Shown: piece by piece, positions 1 to 7,091 of the stretch
How positions within the stretch are numbered: position 1 is the first letter of the stretch
How the letters are laid out: every line of letters begins with the position of its first letter
Source of the DNA: Thalassospiraceae bacterium
GTDB taxonomy: Bacteria; Pseudomonadota; Alphaproteobacteria; Rhodospirillales; Magnetovibrionaceae
DNA length: 11,358 bases
Direction: 5' to 3'
Assembly: GCA_030638205.1 (NCBI GenBank)
Contig: DAOWFB010000152.1
Location: 1 to 11,358, forward strand
Made by a program: the position numbers and the translations under genes
The notes under the pieces: model-generated
Told to the model about the DNA's origin: nothing
Seen by the model: only the letters and a program-made list of their open reading frames with translations
The model's database searches: none

Positions 1-47
1 CCGCTAATCGGGCGTGGTTTAACTATTTTTGTTGGTTTTTCAGACAT
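1..47 (-). CDS. Possible start of a gene leaving the left edge
   Basis: An ATG at 47 on the minus strand opens a frame that stays open to the window edge (15 codons). It begins MSEKPTKIVKPRPIS, a basic, proline-containing start typical of a soluble protein's N-terminus. It lies about 25 bases downstream of the second copy of a tandem duplication and in the same direction as the small gene at 193-402, so the two could be co-transcribed. No strong Shine-Dalgarno is visible: the nearest purine-rich stretch is the GGGGG of the duplication, too far upstream to be convincing. There is too little sequence to name a family, and the call rests on the open frame and its orientation alone. Confidence 0.35.
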   Translation of the reverse strand, partial: MSEKPTKIVKPRPIS

Positions 48-49
48 AT

Positions 50-94
50 TATTTAGGCTTTGCCCCCTTGGCTATTTAGGCTTTGCCCCCTTGG
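50..94. repeat. Tandem duplication, 22-bp identical copies
   Basis: Positions 50-71 and 73-94 are identical and separated by one base, giving a 23-bp period. On the minus strand each copy can encode the same short end (KGAKPK followed by a stop in the first-read copy). The duplication may therefore have copied the last codons and stop of the gene reading in from the right. Confidence 0.9.
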
Positions 95-144
95 TTGGTG
101 TTGGGGTTGGTGCTGGGGTTGGTGCTGGGGTTGGTTGGTGTTGG
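91..144. repeat. GT-rich minisatellite (12-bp unit)
   Basis: The plus strand carries roughly 12-bp units of the form TTGGTGCTGGGG, with three GGGG tracts and many GG pairs. The stretch could form a G-quadruplex. Read on the minus strand in one frame it encodes a Pro-Thr/Pro-Ala alternation, like an extended proline-rich tail. It may be coding repeat or simple slippage sequence. Confidence 0.8.
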
Positions 145-192
145 CTAGCACCATCGGTATATCCGAGGGTCTTTGCGGGCGCAACCTTGGCA

Positions 193-402
193 TTATTTAT
201 TTACTATTTCGCGGCCTTTTTCGGTGATTGCGGCCTTATTAAACCCGTTGCTTACGCCTTCAATAAGCACCAAATCGACCCCTTCACATTCTTTCAGGGT
301 GCGGTAAAGCATGGATCCGTCATCGCTATCGGGGACCGCAATATCACCTGATTTTACCAAAAGCTCCAGAAATAGACGTTGTTGGGGTAACAGGCCGCTC
401 AT
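193..402 (-). CDS. Small hypothetical protein, winged-helix-like
   Basis: The protein has 69 residues. The ATG at 402 is preceded by GAGG six bases upstream, a good ribosome site that fixes the start. Residues 1-20 look like a helix, and the C-terminal part ends in a segment like the wing of winged-helix proteins (A-x-ITEKGREIV, about residues 57-67). I do not recognise a named family, and the winged-helix idea is only pattern resemblance. A +1 shift at the stop codon would add about 47 residues ending in a Pro/Thr-rich tail down to 72. The annotated stop could therefore be a frameshift relative to a longer ancestor, or the shorter form may be the true product. It is an isolated gene or the first of a minus-strand pair with the ORF at 1-47. 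Confidence 0.6.
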   Translation of the reverse strand: MSGLLPQQRLFLELLVKSGDIAVPDSDDGSMLYRTLKECEGVDLVLIEGVSNGFNKAAITEKGREIVNK

Positions 403-857
403 TTAATTCCTCAATACATTATTCATTAAAAAGAATTGATATTAACAAATGCCATTTTTTCAAATATCCATTATCAATTTTGACCCTATATCTAAGCGGT
501 AATTATATACAAGGAAGAATATTAGAATCTCTTGTCTTTTTTTAACAATGATTAGACAGAAAAAAATTATCGAGACAAGGCAACTGCCAATCAGGAACAA
601 TAAAAAAAACATCAAATTCGCCGATGTGACGCATGTTGTCAGGGTCGTGCACCAACGCAAACCCGGCTGGCCCGACCGCTACGCCCGCTGCTTTATCTGC
701 ATACCATTACATGCAGCCGTATTCCCGCATCACATTATTGTTACTTGGGCAATACAGTTATTCATTCTACACTTATATTAATGCTAAATATGTTTTTTGC
801 TTAAATCCTGTCATTTTACGGGAAATAGCATCGTCCAATCAGGGCCCATGATCTGGA
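403..857. other. Intergenic region, AT-rich
   Basis: This is the divergent intergenic DNA between the small minus-strand gene and the histidine kinase. Short open frames occur on both strands, but none has both a ribosome site and protein-like composition. A less AT-rich island lies at about 640-710. A second plus-strand promoter-like pair, TTGACC (480-485) and TATATA (504-509, spacer 18), would give a long leader to the kinase gene. I see no RNA gene or mobile element. Confidence 0.6.
436..463 (-). promoter_or_regulatory. Candidate promoter for the 193-402 gene
   Basis: On the minus strand TTGAAA (458-463) and TATCAA (436-441) are separated by 16 bases, about 35 bases before the start codon. 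The DNA is very AT-rich here, so chance matches are easy. Confidence 0.25.
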
Positions 858-866
858 TGTTATAAT
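858..866 (+). promoter_or_regulatory. Extended -10 promoter of the sensor kinase
   Basis: TGTTATAAT is a perfect TATAAT preceded by the TG of an extended -10 element. No good -35 is present 17 bases upstream, which extended -10 promoters tolerate. Transcription would start near 873-875. This puts the GTG at 874 at the transcript's very end and favours the ATG at 895 as the translation start. Confidence 0.55.
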
Positions 867-894
867 AAAAAAAGTGCGTGGAGGGAGGATGCAG

Positions 895-3800
895 ATGGGT
901 TTCCATCTGGAGGGCACATGTAAAACCATGATGCTTGGCGGTAAGCGCAAACTTGCTGGGCTGAATTTATGCGCCTTGATCCTATTTATTCTGGCCTTTA
1001 CGGGGACTGTTAGTGCCCCTGCCGTAGCGCACAGCGATGGTGAAGTAGCTACAAATCTTGCCGTAGGGCTAATCAAGCCAACCTTTAGACACATCAACAC
1101 CGATGACGGCCTGCCCAATAATAATATTTGGTCAATTGCCCGCGATAAATACGGCTATATGTGGTTTGGTACCCGTTTCGGTGGATTGGCAAGATACGAT
1201 GGTTACGATATTCGTGTTTTTCAACATGATGAAAATGACCCTTCCAGCCTTAGCCATAATTACGTATGGGCCATATTATCCGATAGCAAAGGGCGGCTTT
1301 GGGTCGGCACTAATGGTGGTGGACTAAATCGTTATGATGAAAAAACAGAAAAGTTTATCCGTTATGTCTATGGCCAGAATGACCCCTCCCTCATCCCCCA
1401 CCCAAACATAAAAAGCATTTACGAAGATGGCGAAGGAACCATTTGGGTAGGAAGTAATGGTGGCTTGAGCAAGTATATTGAGGAAACGGATAATTTTAAA
1501 ACCATAACTGAAGAACTTAAAAATCAGGGTGGGCTAAGCGGCAATAGCGTGCGTGCCATTACCGAAAAACCACATAGCGATAACTTGTGGCTTGGTACAC
1601 GAAGAAGTGGGTTAGTAATTTATAATAAAAAATCGGGGGAGCTTACACGTTACCGTCACAATCCCAATGACCCGACCTCGCTTAGCAACGATGCGGTAAA
1701 TAATATATTTTTTTCTTCTACTGGCCATGCGTGGATATCAACACGTGATGGGCTAAATCGCTTTAACCCATTAACTAACAGTTTTATTCGCTATAGCCTT
1801 GATACAAAAAATGAAAAAAACCTATCCGGAAACTGGGTAAACCAGGTTGATGAGGACTTGCATGGAAATATTTGGGTGGCGACCCTATCTGGGCTGGACT
1901 TCCTAGACAATACAATAGGCGAATTCAAACACATTAAGCCAATTTTTGGCAACAGTGGATCAATCAGCGATACAGCGATAAATGTTATGTATTCGGATAA
2001 TGTTGGTGCCTTGTGGGTAGGAACCGAAAATGGTGGCATTAGCAGGCTTGATGCACAAAAAAATAATTTCAACTTACTTGAACCAAATCCCCATGCAGAC
2101 AAAACCGTATCGGGCAAGGCGGTGCAGGCTGTTTTTGTTGATAGCGTAAATAGGTTATGGCTCGGCACCAACCACGGACTGGACGTATACGACAGCCAAA
2201 AATTTACCTTTATGGATAATAACTCAAACAATCCACGCTCAATCAGCCACCAAAACATCAAGTCAATAAACGAAGATGCAGCCGGAAATATTTGGGTGGG
2301 AACGATTAAAGGCTTAAATCGCCTTAACGGTAATGGTTTTGACCGCTTTGTAACATCTAAAAATCGCAGCGATGCCATTGCCGGAAAAAACATAATTGCA
2401 CTAGGGGTTGATAATAATAAAAATATTTGGGCGGGAATTAATGGTATTGGGGTTTCCGTATTCAATGGTTCCAGCTTCGACCATTACTACGGAATTGACA
2501 AGGCCACCAATAAACCAGAGCCATTTTACCCCAAAGCAATAATTACCGACAAAACAACAGATGGGGTATGGATTGGCACCAATAACATGGGGTTGGCGCA
2601 CGTTGCCAAAGGTGGTGCCATTAAATATTACCCACTATTTCCCGAGCACCCAAAAAGCGAATTGCACAATTTTGTTCGCACAATCAAAGAAGGGCCAAAC
2701 AAAATGTTATGGCTCGGCACCAATCTTGGGATTATGGAATTTGATCCAAAATTAAAAACCGTAGTTAAAAACATCTCCACAAACGACGGCCTTTTATCCG
2801 ACACTATCATGTCAATGGAATTTGACCGACAAGGAAATTTGTGGGCGGCAACTGGTGCAGGGATAAATAAAATAAAAACAATAAATAGTGCTATCTCGTC
2901 TTATCCATCCGCAAGCCATATATATGGAGCGCAATTTTTACCAAATGCATCTACCATTGATATTCATGGAAATATTTATTTGGGCACCGATAGGGGATTA
3001 TTATTTTTTGCGCCCGAACAATTATACAAAAACATTACCCCGCCTCCTGTTGTTATCACCAGCATTAAAATAATAAGCGGCATAGGTAATAAATTTAATG
3101 ATGAGAAAAAAACTATTTCTCAAATAAAAAATACTGATGAAATAATAATTTCACCGGAACAAAACATTTTTACAATATCATTCTCGGCTCTTGATTATAG
3201 TTTTCCAGAACGAAATTTATACGCATTTAAGCTTGAAGGTCACGATGTATTGTGGAGAAACGCAAGCGCAAAATCTCGCTTTGCATCATATTCTTCCGTT
3301 CCGCCGGGTGAATATACGTTTCTAGTTCAGGCAAGCAATAGCGATGGGGTGTGGAACAATCATAGCGCAAATATTAAAATAACAATTTTACCAAAATGGT
3401 GGCAAACCAACTTGTTCACATTTGCTGTGGGGTTGAGCATAGCTACACTTATAGTTTTAGCTTTCTATTGGCAAAGAACAGCAGCAAAAAAACACAAAGA
3501 TGAACTAACCGCATTGGTGAACGAGCGCACGATGGATCTTTACAGGGCAAAAATGGAAGCCGAACACGCGAACTCAGTCAAAACCGTGTTTTTAGCTAAC
3601 ATGAGCCACGAACTAAGAACCCCGCTTAACGCGGTAATAGGGTTTACCGACGTTATAAAGCATGGGTTATTCGGAAAACTAAACAATGAAAAATATGATG
3701 AATACATAGAAAACATACAGCAATCGGGTCATCACCTGCTTGATCTTATAAATGAAATCCTTGATCTAGCTTCAATTGAAACCGGAAAGATTACCTTTAG

Positions 3801-4257
3801 TAAAAAAGATGTCTATGTGGCAGATGTTACAGAAAGCTCTCTTGTTCTCATAAGGCCCAGAGCGGAAAAACAAAAAATTTATATAAAGACTAAAATAGCA
3901 GACGACATACCAATGCTGCATTTGGATAAACTGCGCCTCAAACAGGTGTTACTAAACATTATTTCCAATTCGGTTAAATACACCAACCCCGGAGGCGAGG
4001 TAACAATATCAATAAAAGAAAGTCCGTCTGGGTTTGTTAATATTACAATTAGCGATACCGGCATTGGCATGAACCCCGATGAATTGGCATTGGCTAAGGC
4101 CCCTTTCGAAAGGGTTGGCAGTCGCAAGGAAAATGTTGAAGGAACCGGCCTTGGTTTACCGTTAGCAATAAATATTGTTGAAAAAATGGGCGGTACTATT
4201 GATGTAGAAAGCTCGCCCGACATCGGCACAAGCGTTAGCATCACTTTCCCTGTTTAG
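895..4257 (+). CDS. Membrane sensor histidine kinase with two seven-bladed propellers
   Basis: The protein has 1120 residues from the ATG at 895, which has GGGAGG six bases upstream. The frame also opens at GTG 874 and ATG 889, and ATG 928/931 are alternatives nearer the signal peptide. A signal peptide ends near residue 45 (AVA). About 60-710 carries 14 repeats of the Reg_prop type (x-W-x-G-T-x-x-G-L), consistent with two seven-bladed propellers. A Y_Y_Y domain spans about 753-833, a transmembrane helix 840-861, then a short coiled coil. The HisKA domain has phospho-acceptor H905 in MSHELRTP. The HATPase has N-box N1025, DTGIGM at 1054 and GTGLGL at 1083. The architecture matches the sensor half of hybrid two-component systems, many of which sense glycans in Bacteroidetes. 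Here there is no receiver or DNA-binding domain, and no response regulator lies nearby, so phosphate must go to an unlinked partner. The ligand is unknown. Confidence 0.93.
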   Translation: MGFHLEGTCKTMMLGGKRKLAGLNLCALILFILAFTGTVSAPAVAHSDGEVATNLAVGLIKPTFRHINTDDGLPNNNIWSIARDKYGYMWFGTRFGGLARYDGYDIRVFQHDENDPSSLSHNYVWAILSDSKGRLWVGTNGGGLNRYDEKTEKFIRYVYGQNDPSLIPHPNIKSIYEDGEGTIWVGSNGGLSKYIEETDNFKTITEELKNQGGLSGNSVRAITEKPHSDNLWLGTRRSGLVIYNKKSGELTRYRHNPNDPTSLSNDAVNNIFFSSTGHAWISTRDGLNRFNPLTNSFIRYSLDTKNEKNLSGNWVNQVDEDLHGNIWVATLSGLDFLDNTIGEFKHIKPIFGNSGSISDTAINVMYSDNVGALWVGTENGGISRLDAQKNNFNLLEPNPHADKTVSGKAVQAVFVDSVNRLWLGTNHGLDVYDSQKFTFMDNNSNNPRSISHQNIKSINEDAAGNIWVGTIKGLNRLNGNGFDRFVTSKNRSDAIAGKNIIALGVDNNKNIWAGINGIGVSVFNGSSFDHYYGIDKATNKPEPFYPKAIITDKTTDGVWIGTNNMGLAHVAKGGAIKYYPLFPEHPKSELHNFVRTIKEGPNKMLWLGTNLGIMEFDPKLKTVVKNISTNDGLLSDTIMSMEFDRQGNLWAATGAGINKIKTINSAISSYPSASHIYGAQFLPNASTIDIHGNIYLGTDRGLLFFAPEQLYKNITPPPVVITSIKIISGIGNKFNDEKKTISQIKNTDEIIISPEQNIFTISFSALDYSFPERNLYAFKLEGHDVLWRNASAKSRFASYSSVPPGEYTFLVQASNSDGVWNNHSANIKITILPKWWQTNLFTFAVGLSIATLIVLAFYWQRTAAKKHKDELTALVNERTMDLYRAKMEAEHANSVKTVFLANMSHELRTPLNAVIGFTDVIKHGLFGKLNNEKYDEYIENIQQSGHHLLDLINEILDLASIETGKITFSKKDVYVADVTESSLVLIRPRAEKQKIYIKTKIADDIPMLHLDKLRLKQVLLNIISNSVKYTNPGGEVTISIKESPSGFVNITISDTGIGMNPDELALAKAPFERVGSRKENVEGTGLGLPLAINIVEKMGGTIDVESSPDIGTSVSITFPV

Positions 4258-4615
4258 AAAAAATATTGCCCCTGTTTCATATCTTTTCTGATGATGTGAT
4301 TGATGAGTTGAATACTTAAACGTCTATCCCAAAACCATGCTTTTCGTAATAATTTTAAAGCTGTGACGTCAGGATAATTTATGATTTATGACTTTATGAC
4401 TGAGCTGCCCCCCACGGGGTCAGAATAAGCCTTCTTTAAGTTTAAAAAACAAAACCCCCGATGCCAAAAAAGCACCGAGGGTTTAATTGTGGTGGCTGGA
4501 GGCAACTGCCGCCAGCTTGTAAGCTTTTGTTGCGGTTGCAAGAATTTATCTAAAAGCTGTTGCTTTTTATGCCTAAATAATTGCGCAATAAACGCCAGCC
4601 GTTACTTCCCAGCCG
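4258..4615. other. Convergent intergenic region
   Basis: This lies between the 3' ends of the kinase and the chemotaxis unit. It holds the minus-strand terminator at 4441-4484 and the tandem duplication that begins at 4595. A C-run/G-run imperfect hairpin at about 4402-4425 has CTGA and TCAG at its ends and could help terminate the kinase transcript. GCTGG/CCAGC arms occur at about 4495-4516. I see no gene in it. Confidence 0.6.
4441..4484 (-). terminator. Intrinsic terminator of the chemotaxis unit
   Basis: The arms are 4452-4464 and 4472-4484 with a 7-base loop. Read as minus-strand RNA all 13 positions pair (two are G-U wobbles), and the stem is followed by a U-rich tail (TTTTGTTTTTT). 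Read as plus-strand RNA the same two positions become C-A and A-C mismatches and the tail is poor. The element therefore mainly ends leftward transcripts coming from the chemoreceptor. Confidence 0.8.
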
Positions 4616-4622
4616 TTACTTC
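4595..4622. repeat. 14-bp tandem duplication over a stop codon
   Basis: CCAGCCGTTACTTC occurs twice in perfect tandem (4595-4608 and 4609-4622). The right copy contains the stop codon of the minus-strand small ORF, so the duplication has repeated the gene's last bases downstream of its stop. Confidence 0.9.
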
Positions 4623-4795
4623 ATAGCCTTTTTGCGATTAATAATTTGTAGCGCTTCATTACGTGCTTCAATCATTTCTTCAACAGACTGCAAATTTGAT
4701 GCTTCGGAACACAAGCGAGAAAATTCAAGCGTTTTTTGTATTCGTGAAAGGTGCACATTAAGCTTAGATGAGAACCCTAAGCAAACATTCTTCAT
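4616..4795 (-). CDS. Small helical protein downstream of the chemoreceptor
   Basis: From the first ATG (4795) the product is 59 residues, strongly helical and charged, ending in NRKKAMK. The same frame is open back to 4945, immediately after the chemoreceptor stop, and the extra 50 residues also read as plausible helical protein. That upstream part has no ATG, GTG or TTG start. The real gene may therefore begin at a rare codon, or it may be a larger protein that has lost its start. The pattern of amphipathic helices faintly recalls phasins, but I would not name it. It lies between the chemoreceptor and the terminator in one transcript. No clear ribosome site precedes the ATG at 4795. Confidence 0.4.
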   Translation of the reverse strand: MKNVCLGFSSKLNVHLSRIQKTLEFSRLCSEASNLQSVEEMIEARNEALQIINRKKAMK

Positions 4796-4865
4796 TTCGG
4801 TAACATTAGAATTAATATTGCTGTAATGGCCATTTAAATCACTGATGCCAAATTTTACATCTTCG

Positions 4866-4893
4866 GCCTGCTGAGAAAATGATCTCAGCAGGC
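4866..4893. repeat. Perfect 11-bp inverted repeat after the chemoreceptor
   Basis: GCCTGCTGAGA (4866-4876) and TCTCAGCAGGC (4883-4893) are exact complements around a 6-base loop, about 45 bases past the chemoreceptor stop. No U-run follows on either strand, so it is not a classic terminator. It could pause transcription or protect the mRNA 3' end. It lies inside the open frame upstream of 4795. Confidence 0.8.
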
Positions 4894-4938
4894 GCTTAGA
4901 ATGATGTTCGCTAAAATTGTAAATAACAGCTATCGGTT

Positions 4939-6663
4939 TTATCCTTTACGAATATTGTTCAGGAACTTGTCTACCTCGCCGCGCAGCAATTCAGACTGTT
5001 GCGATAGCTCTCCTGCGGCGCTTAGCATCTCCCCTGCCGACGCACCAGTTTCACTGGCGGCTTGCTGCACACCGGTGATATTAGAAGAGACCTCTCCCGT
5101 ACCAGCTGCAGCCTGTTCAACATTGCGGGCTATTTCTTGTGTCGCAGCCCCCTGTTCTTCCACAGCGGCAGCAATTGTAGATGAAATTTCGTTCATCTGA
5201 TTAATGATACTACCGATAGAGCCGATAGCTTCAACTGCCTCCTCGGTTGCACCCTGAATGCCGCTAATTTGTGCAGAGATTTCCTCGGTTGCTTTTGCTG
5301 TTGCGGTAGCCAAGTTTTTCACTTCACTGGCAACAACGGCAAAGCCCTTGCCCGCTTCACCTGCGCGCGCAGCCTCAATCGTCGCATTCAACGCCAACAA
5401 ATTGGTTTGGTCGGCAATGTCCGTAATAAGAGCCACCACTTCACCAATTTTTTGTGCGGCATCGGCAAGACCTTTGACCTTTGTATTGGCACCCTCAACC
5501 TCGGCTACTGCGGTTGCCGAAATTTGCGTTGATTGCGCCACCTGACGAGAAATTTCTGAAATAGAGCTTGATAGCTCTTCAGATGCGCTCGCCACTGTCT
5601 GTACATTGGTGGATGCTTCTTCCGCCGCTGCGGCCACGGTTGTGGCTTGGTTTGAGGTCTGTTCTGCCGTTGATGACAAGCTGGTCGCAGAAGACTGCAT
5701 TTCCGTTGACGCACTTGATACGGAATCAACCACACCACCAACGCTGGCTTCAAAGTCATCCGCCATCTCGTTCATCAGCCGCTTTTTCTCCTCAACAGCG
5801 CGTTTTTCCCGTTCTTTTTGTTCCTCCGCCATCCTTTTCATTTCCGCCTTGCTTTCGCGGAAAACCGATAGCGCAGAGGCAATAGGACCAAATTCGTCGC
5901 GTCTATCTGAAGTAAGGTTAAGCTCGGCAGTATCGTCATCAGACATAACTATACCAACATCGTCATTGAGACTCCTGAAGCTTTTGGAGATAGTGGTGTA
6001 AAGGAAAATAACACCAGCAACCATGATGACGGCCGCGATAATTGAAAGTGTAATTAGCAGAGCCACAAGATCTTCGTTACTGCCGCGAACTTCTTTGGCT
6101 AGAGCTTGCAGAGAAGTTAAATTTAAAGTGGTTTTTTCTTCAACCAGATTAACCAAACTGCCTAGGGTTTCGCCCATCTTTCCCGCATCGGCATCAAATT
6201 CTTCCATCTGGGGATTGCCGCCTTCGGGCCCGAAGTCGATATAGGCCTGAGCCATCTTCTGGCCACCAACATAAAATCCTTCAAAGGCAGCACTGACCTC
6301 GTCAAGTGCGCTCAGAACTTCAGGTAGGTTTAACTTTTCAGCGTGCCCACGAGCTAGTGCCACGTCTTCCCCGAATTTTTTGGCAAAACCCTCGGCCTCG
6401 GTAAAGCCATCATCAAAACCAGGAAGGCCACGAGTGGCGGCGATATCGGTCAACCAACCTTGAACTTGGATCACGTCAGCATTGATTTCTTTAATTGCAA
6501 CCAAAAGCGGAACACCAGTATTTGATACTTGGGCAACCTGATTTTCCGTCTTGGTTAGCTCCGGCCCTTGGGCAGATAATTTAAAGACAGCAACACCTAT
6601 TGCCCCCCCGGTAAGAACCATTATTAATCCGAGTATGGCAAATATCTTTCCCTTGATAGTCAT
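4939..6663 (-). CDS. Methyl-accepting chemotaxis protein
   Basis: This 574-residue transmembrane chemoreceptor would signal through CheA/CheW to the flagellar motor. TM1 is at about 7-29, followed by a helical periplasmic sensor region of about 170 residues with no recognised ligand motif. TM2 is at about 200-225, then HAMP at about 225-285 and the long coiled-coil signalling domain. The invariant hairpin tip starts at residue 415 (DIADQTNLLALN, then AxIEAARAGE). The C-terminus ends in NNIRKG and lacks the NWETF-type pentapeptide tether for CheR/CheB. The ATG at 6663 has AAGGGA eight bases upstream and also overlaps the stop of the 58-residue ORF before it (ATGA), so translation is probably coupled. 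No other chemotaxis genes are in the window, which is usual for orphan receptors. Confidence 0.96.
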   Translation of the reverse strand: MTIKGKIFAILGLIMVLTGGAIGVAVFKLSAQGPELTKTENQVAQVSNTGVPLLVAIKEINADVIQVQGWLTDIAATRGLPGFDDGFTEAEGFAKKFGEDVALARGHAEKLNLPEVLSALDEVSAAFEGFYVGGQKMAQAYIDFGPEGGNPQMEEFDADAGKMGETLGSLVNLVEEKTTLNLTSLQALAKEVRGSNEDLVALLITLSIIAAVIMVAGVIFLYTTISKSFRSLNDDVGIVMSDDDTAELNLTSDRRDEFGPIASALSVFRESKAEMKRMAEEQKEREKRAVEEKKRLMNEMADDFEASVGGVVDSVSSASTEMQSSATSLSSTAEQTSNQATTVAAAAEEASTNVQTVASASEELSSSISEISRQVAQSTQISATAVAEVEGANTKVKGLADAAQKIGEVVALITDIADQTNLLALNATIEAARAGEAGKGFAVVASEVKNLATATAKATEEISAQISGIQGATEEAVEAIGSIGSIINQMNEISSTIAAAVEEQGAATQEIARNVEQAAAGTGEVSSNITGVQQAASETGASAGEMLSAAGELSQQSELLRGEVDKFLNNIRKG

Positions 6664-6836
6664 GATTGTAATCCCTTCAAAATTTTATTTTCGCGCACGC
6701 CTTCAAGCTGATTAAAGGCTGCTTTCTCTAATGCATTGCTACTTTTGTTTATGGATAATATGGAAGCAATTGCAAATGGAATAAGGCCCACCGCAAGAAA
6801 TGCAGTAATCATTCTGGGTTTGAGGAGCAAAGACAT
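6660..6836 (-). CDS. 58-residue N-terminal chemoreceptor fragment or leader peptide
   Basis: The start is ATG at 6836 with GGAG ten bases upstream. The product has a short basic start, a transmembrane helix (about residues 9-28, ending in LIPFAIASILSI), and a following segment SSNALEKAAFNQLEGVREN. That last segment is a typical beginning of the periplasmic domain of many chemoreceptors (xxALxxxAFNQLExVRxxK). The frame then ends abruptly in a TGA that overlaps the ATG of the complete chemoreceptor by four bases. It therefore looks like the first 50 or so residues of a second receptor whose remainder has been deleted. What is left is either a remnant or a small membrane protein translated together with its neighbour. 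The start, frame and stop junction are directly visible; the family link is by motif recognition. Confidence 0.7.
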   Translation of the reverse strand: MSLLLKPRMITAFLAVGLIPFAIASILSINKSSNALEKAAFNQLEGVRENKILKGLQS

Positions 6837-6850
6837 AATTTATATACTCC

Positions 6851-6883
6851 AAAAAAAGTAAGCTCAGATAAATTTATCTAAGC
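6851..6883 (-). terminator. Terminator-like attenuator before the chemotaxis unit
   Basis: A near-perfect palindrome (6862-6883) reads on the minus strand as a 9-bp stem (one U-G wobble) with an AATT loop. It is followed by TTACTTTTTTT and then directly by the GGAG ribosome site of the 58-residue ORF. It has the form of an intrinsic terminator in the 5' leader. It may block read-through from the cytochrome operon, act as an attenuator, or serve as a DNA operator. The 14-bp core at 6866-6879 is perfectly palindromic at DNA level. Confidence 0.5.
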
Positions 6884-6940
6884 AATAGTGATTTCAATTA
6901 TCTAAAGCAAACTAAATTAACGGCGCCCATTCCGAAAACC

Positions 6941-6968
6941 TGTGAAATAAAACTTGTGAAATAAAACT
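6941..6968. repeat. 14-bp tandem duplication in the chemotaxis leader
   Basis: TGTGAAATAAAACT occurs twice in exact tandem (6941-6954 and 6955-6968) within the non-coding leader upstream of the chemotaxis unit. It lies between the FNR box and the attenuator hairpin. Confidence 0.9.
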
Positions 6969-7004
6969 TAATTTCAGCACGATAACTTTAAGCTAGCCCT
7001 CATA

Positions 7005-7046
7005 CAAATATCTTATCGGCCCTCATAAAAACTTGATAATAATCAA
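7005..7046 (-). promoter_or_regulatory. FNR/FixK box with class II promoter spacing
   Basis: TTGATAATAATCAA at 7033-7046 matches the FNR/FixK consensus TTGAT-N4-ATCAA at every defined base. On the minus strand TATTTG at 7005-7010 falls where a -10 would lie if the box is centred at -41.5, the standard activating position. The transcript would start near 6998 and run into the 58-residue ORF and the chemoreceptor. The box is downstream of the cytochrome operon, so it is unlikely to regulate that operon. The -10 is only a moderate match. Confidence 0.6.
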
Positions 7047-7091
7047 GCATCACTTTAATGTTACAATAACTAGATGAGGCCAGTATTCGGT

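Noticed and set aside
460..660. Minus-strand frame with a hydrophobic segment, possible small membrane protein
   Set aside because: It needs a TTG start without a ribosome site, and the Phe/Leu/Ile runs are what AT-rich DNA gives by chance.
1791..2465. Long minus-strand frame inside the sensor kinase gene
   Set aside because: It lies wholly opposite the propeller repeats, has shadow-like composition, and no start signal or domain.
4400..4430. C-run/G-run segment resembling an insertion-sequence end
   Set aside because: There is only one end, no target duplication and no transposase remnant, so it is better read as a possible weak hairpin after the kinase.
5568..6001. Plus-strand frames opposite the chemoreceptor
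   Set aside because: They mirror the Ala/Ser-rich coiled coil of the real gene and have no ribosome sites.
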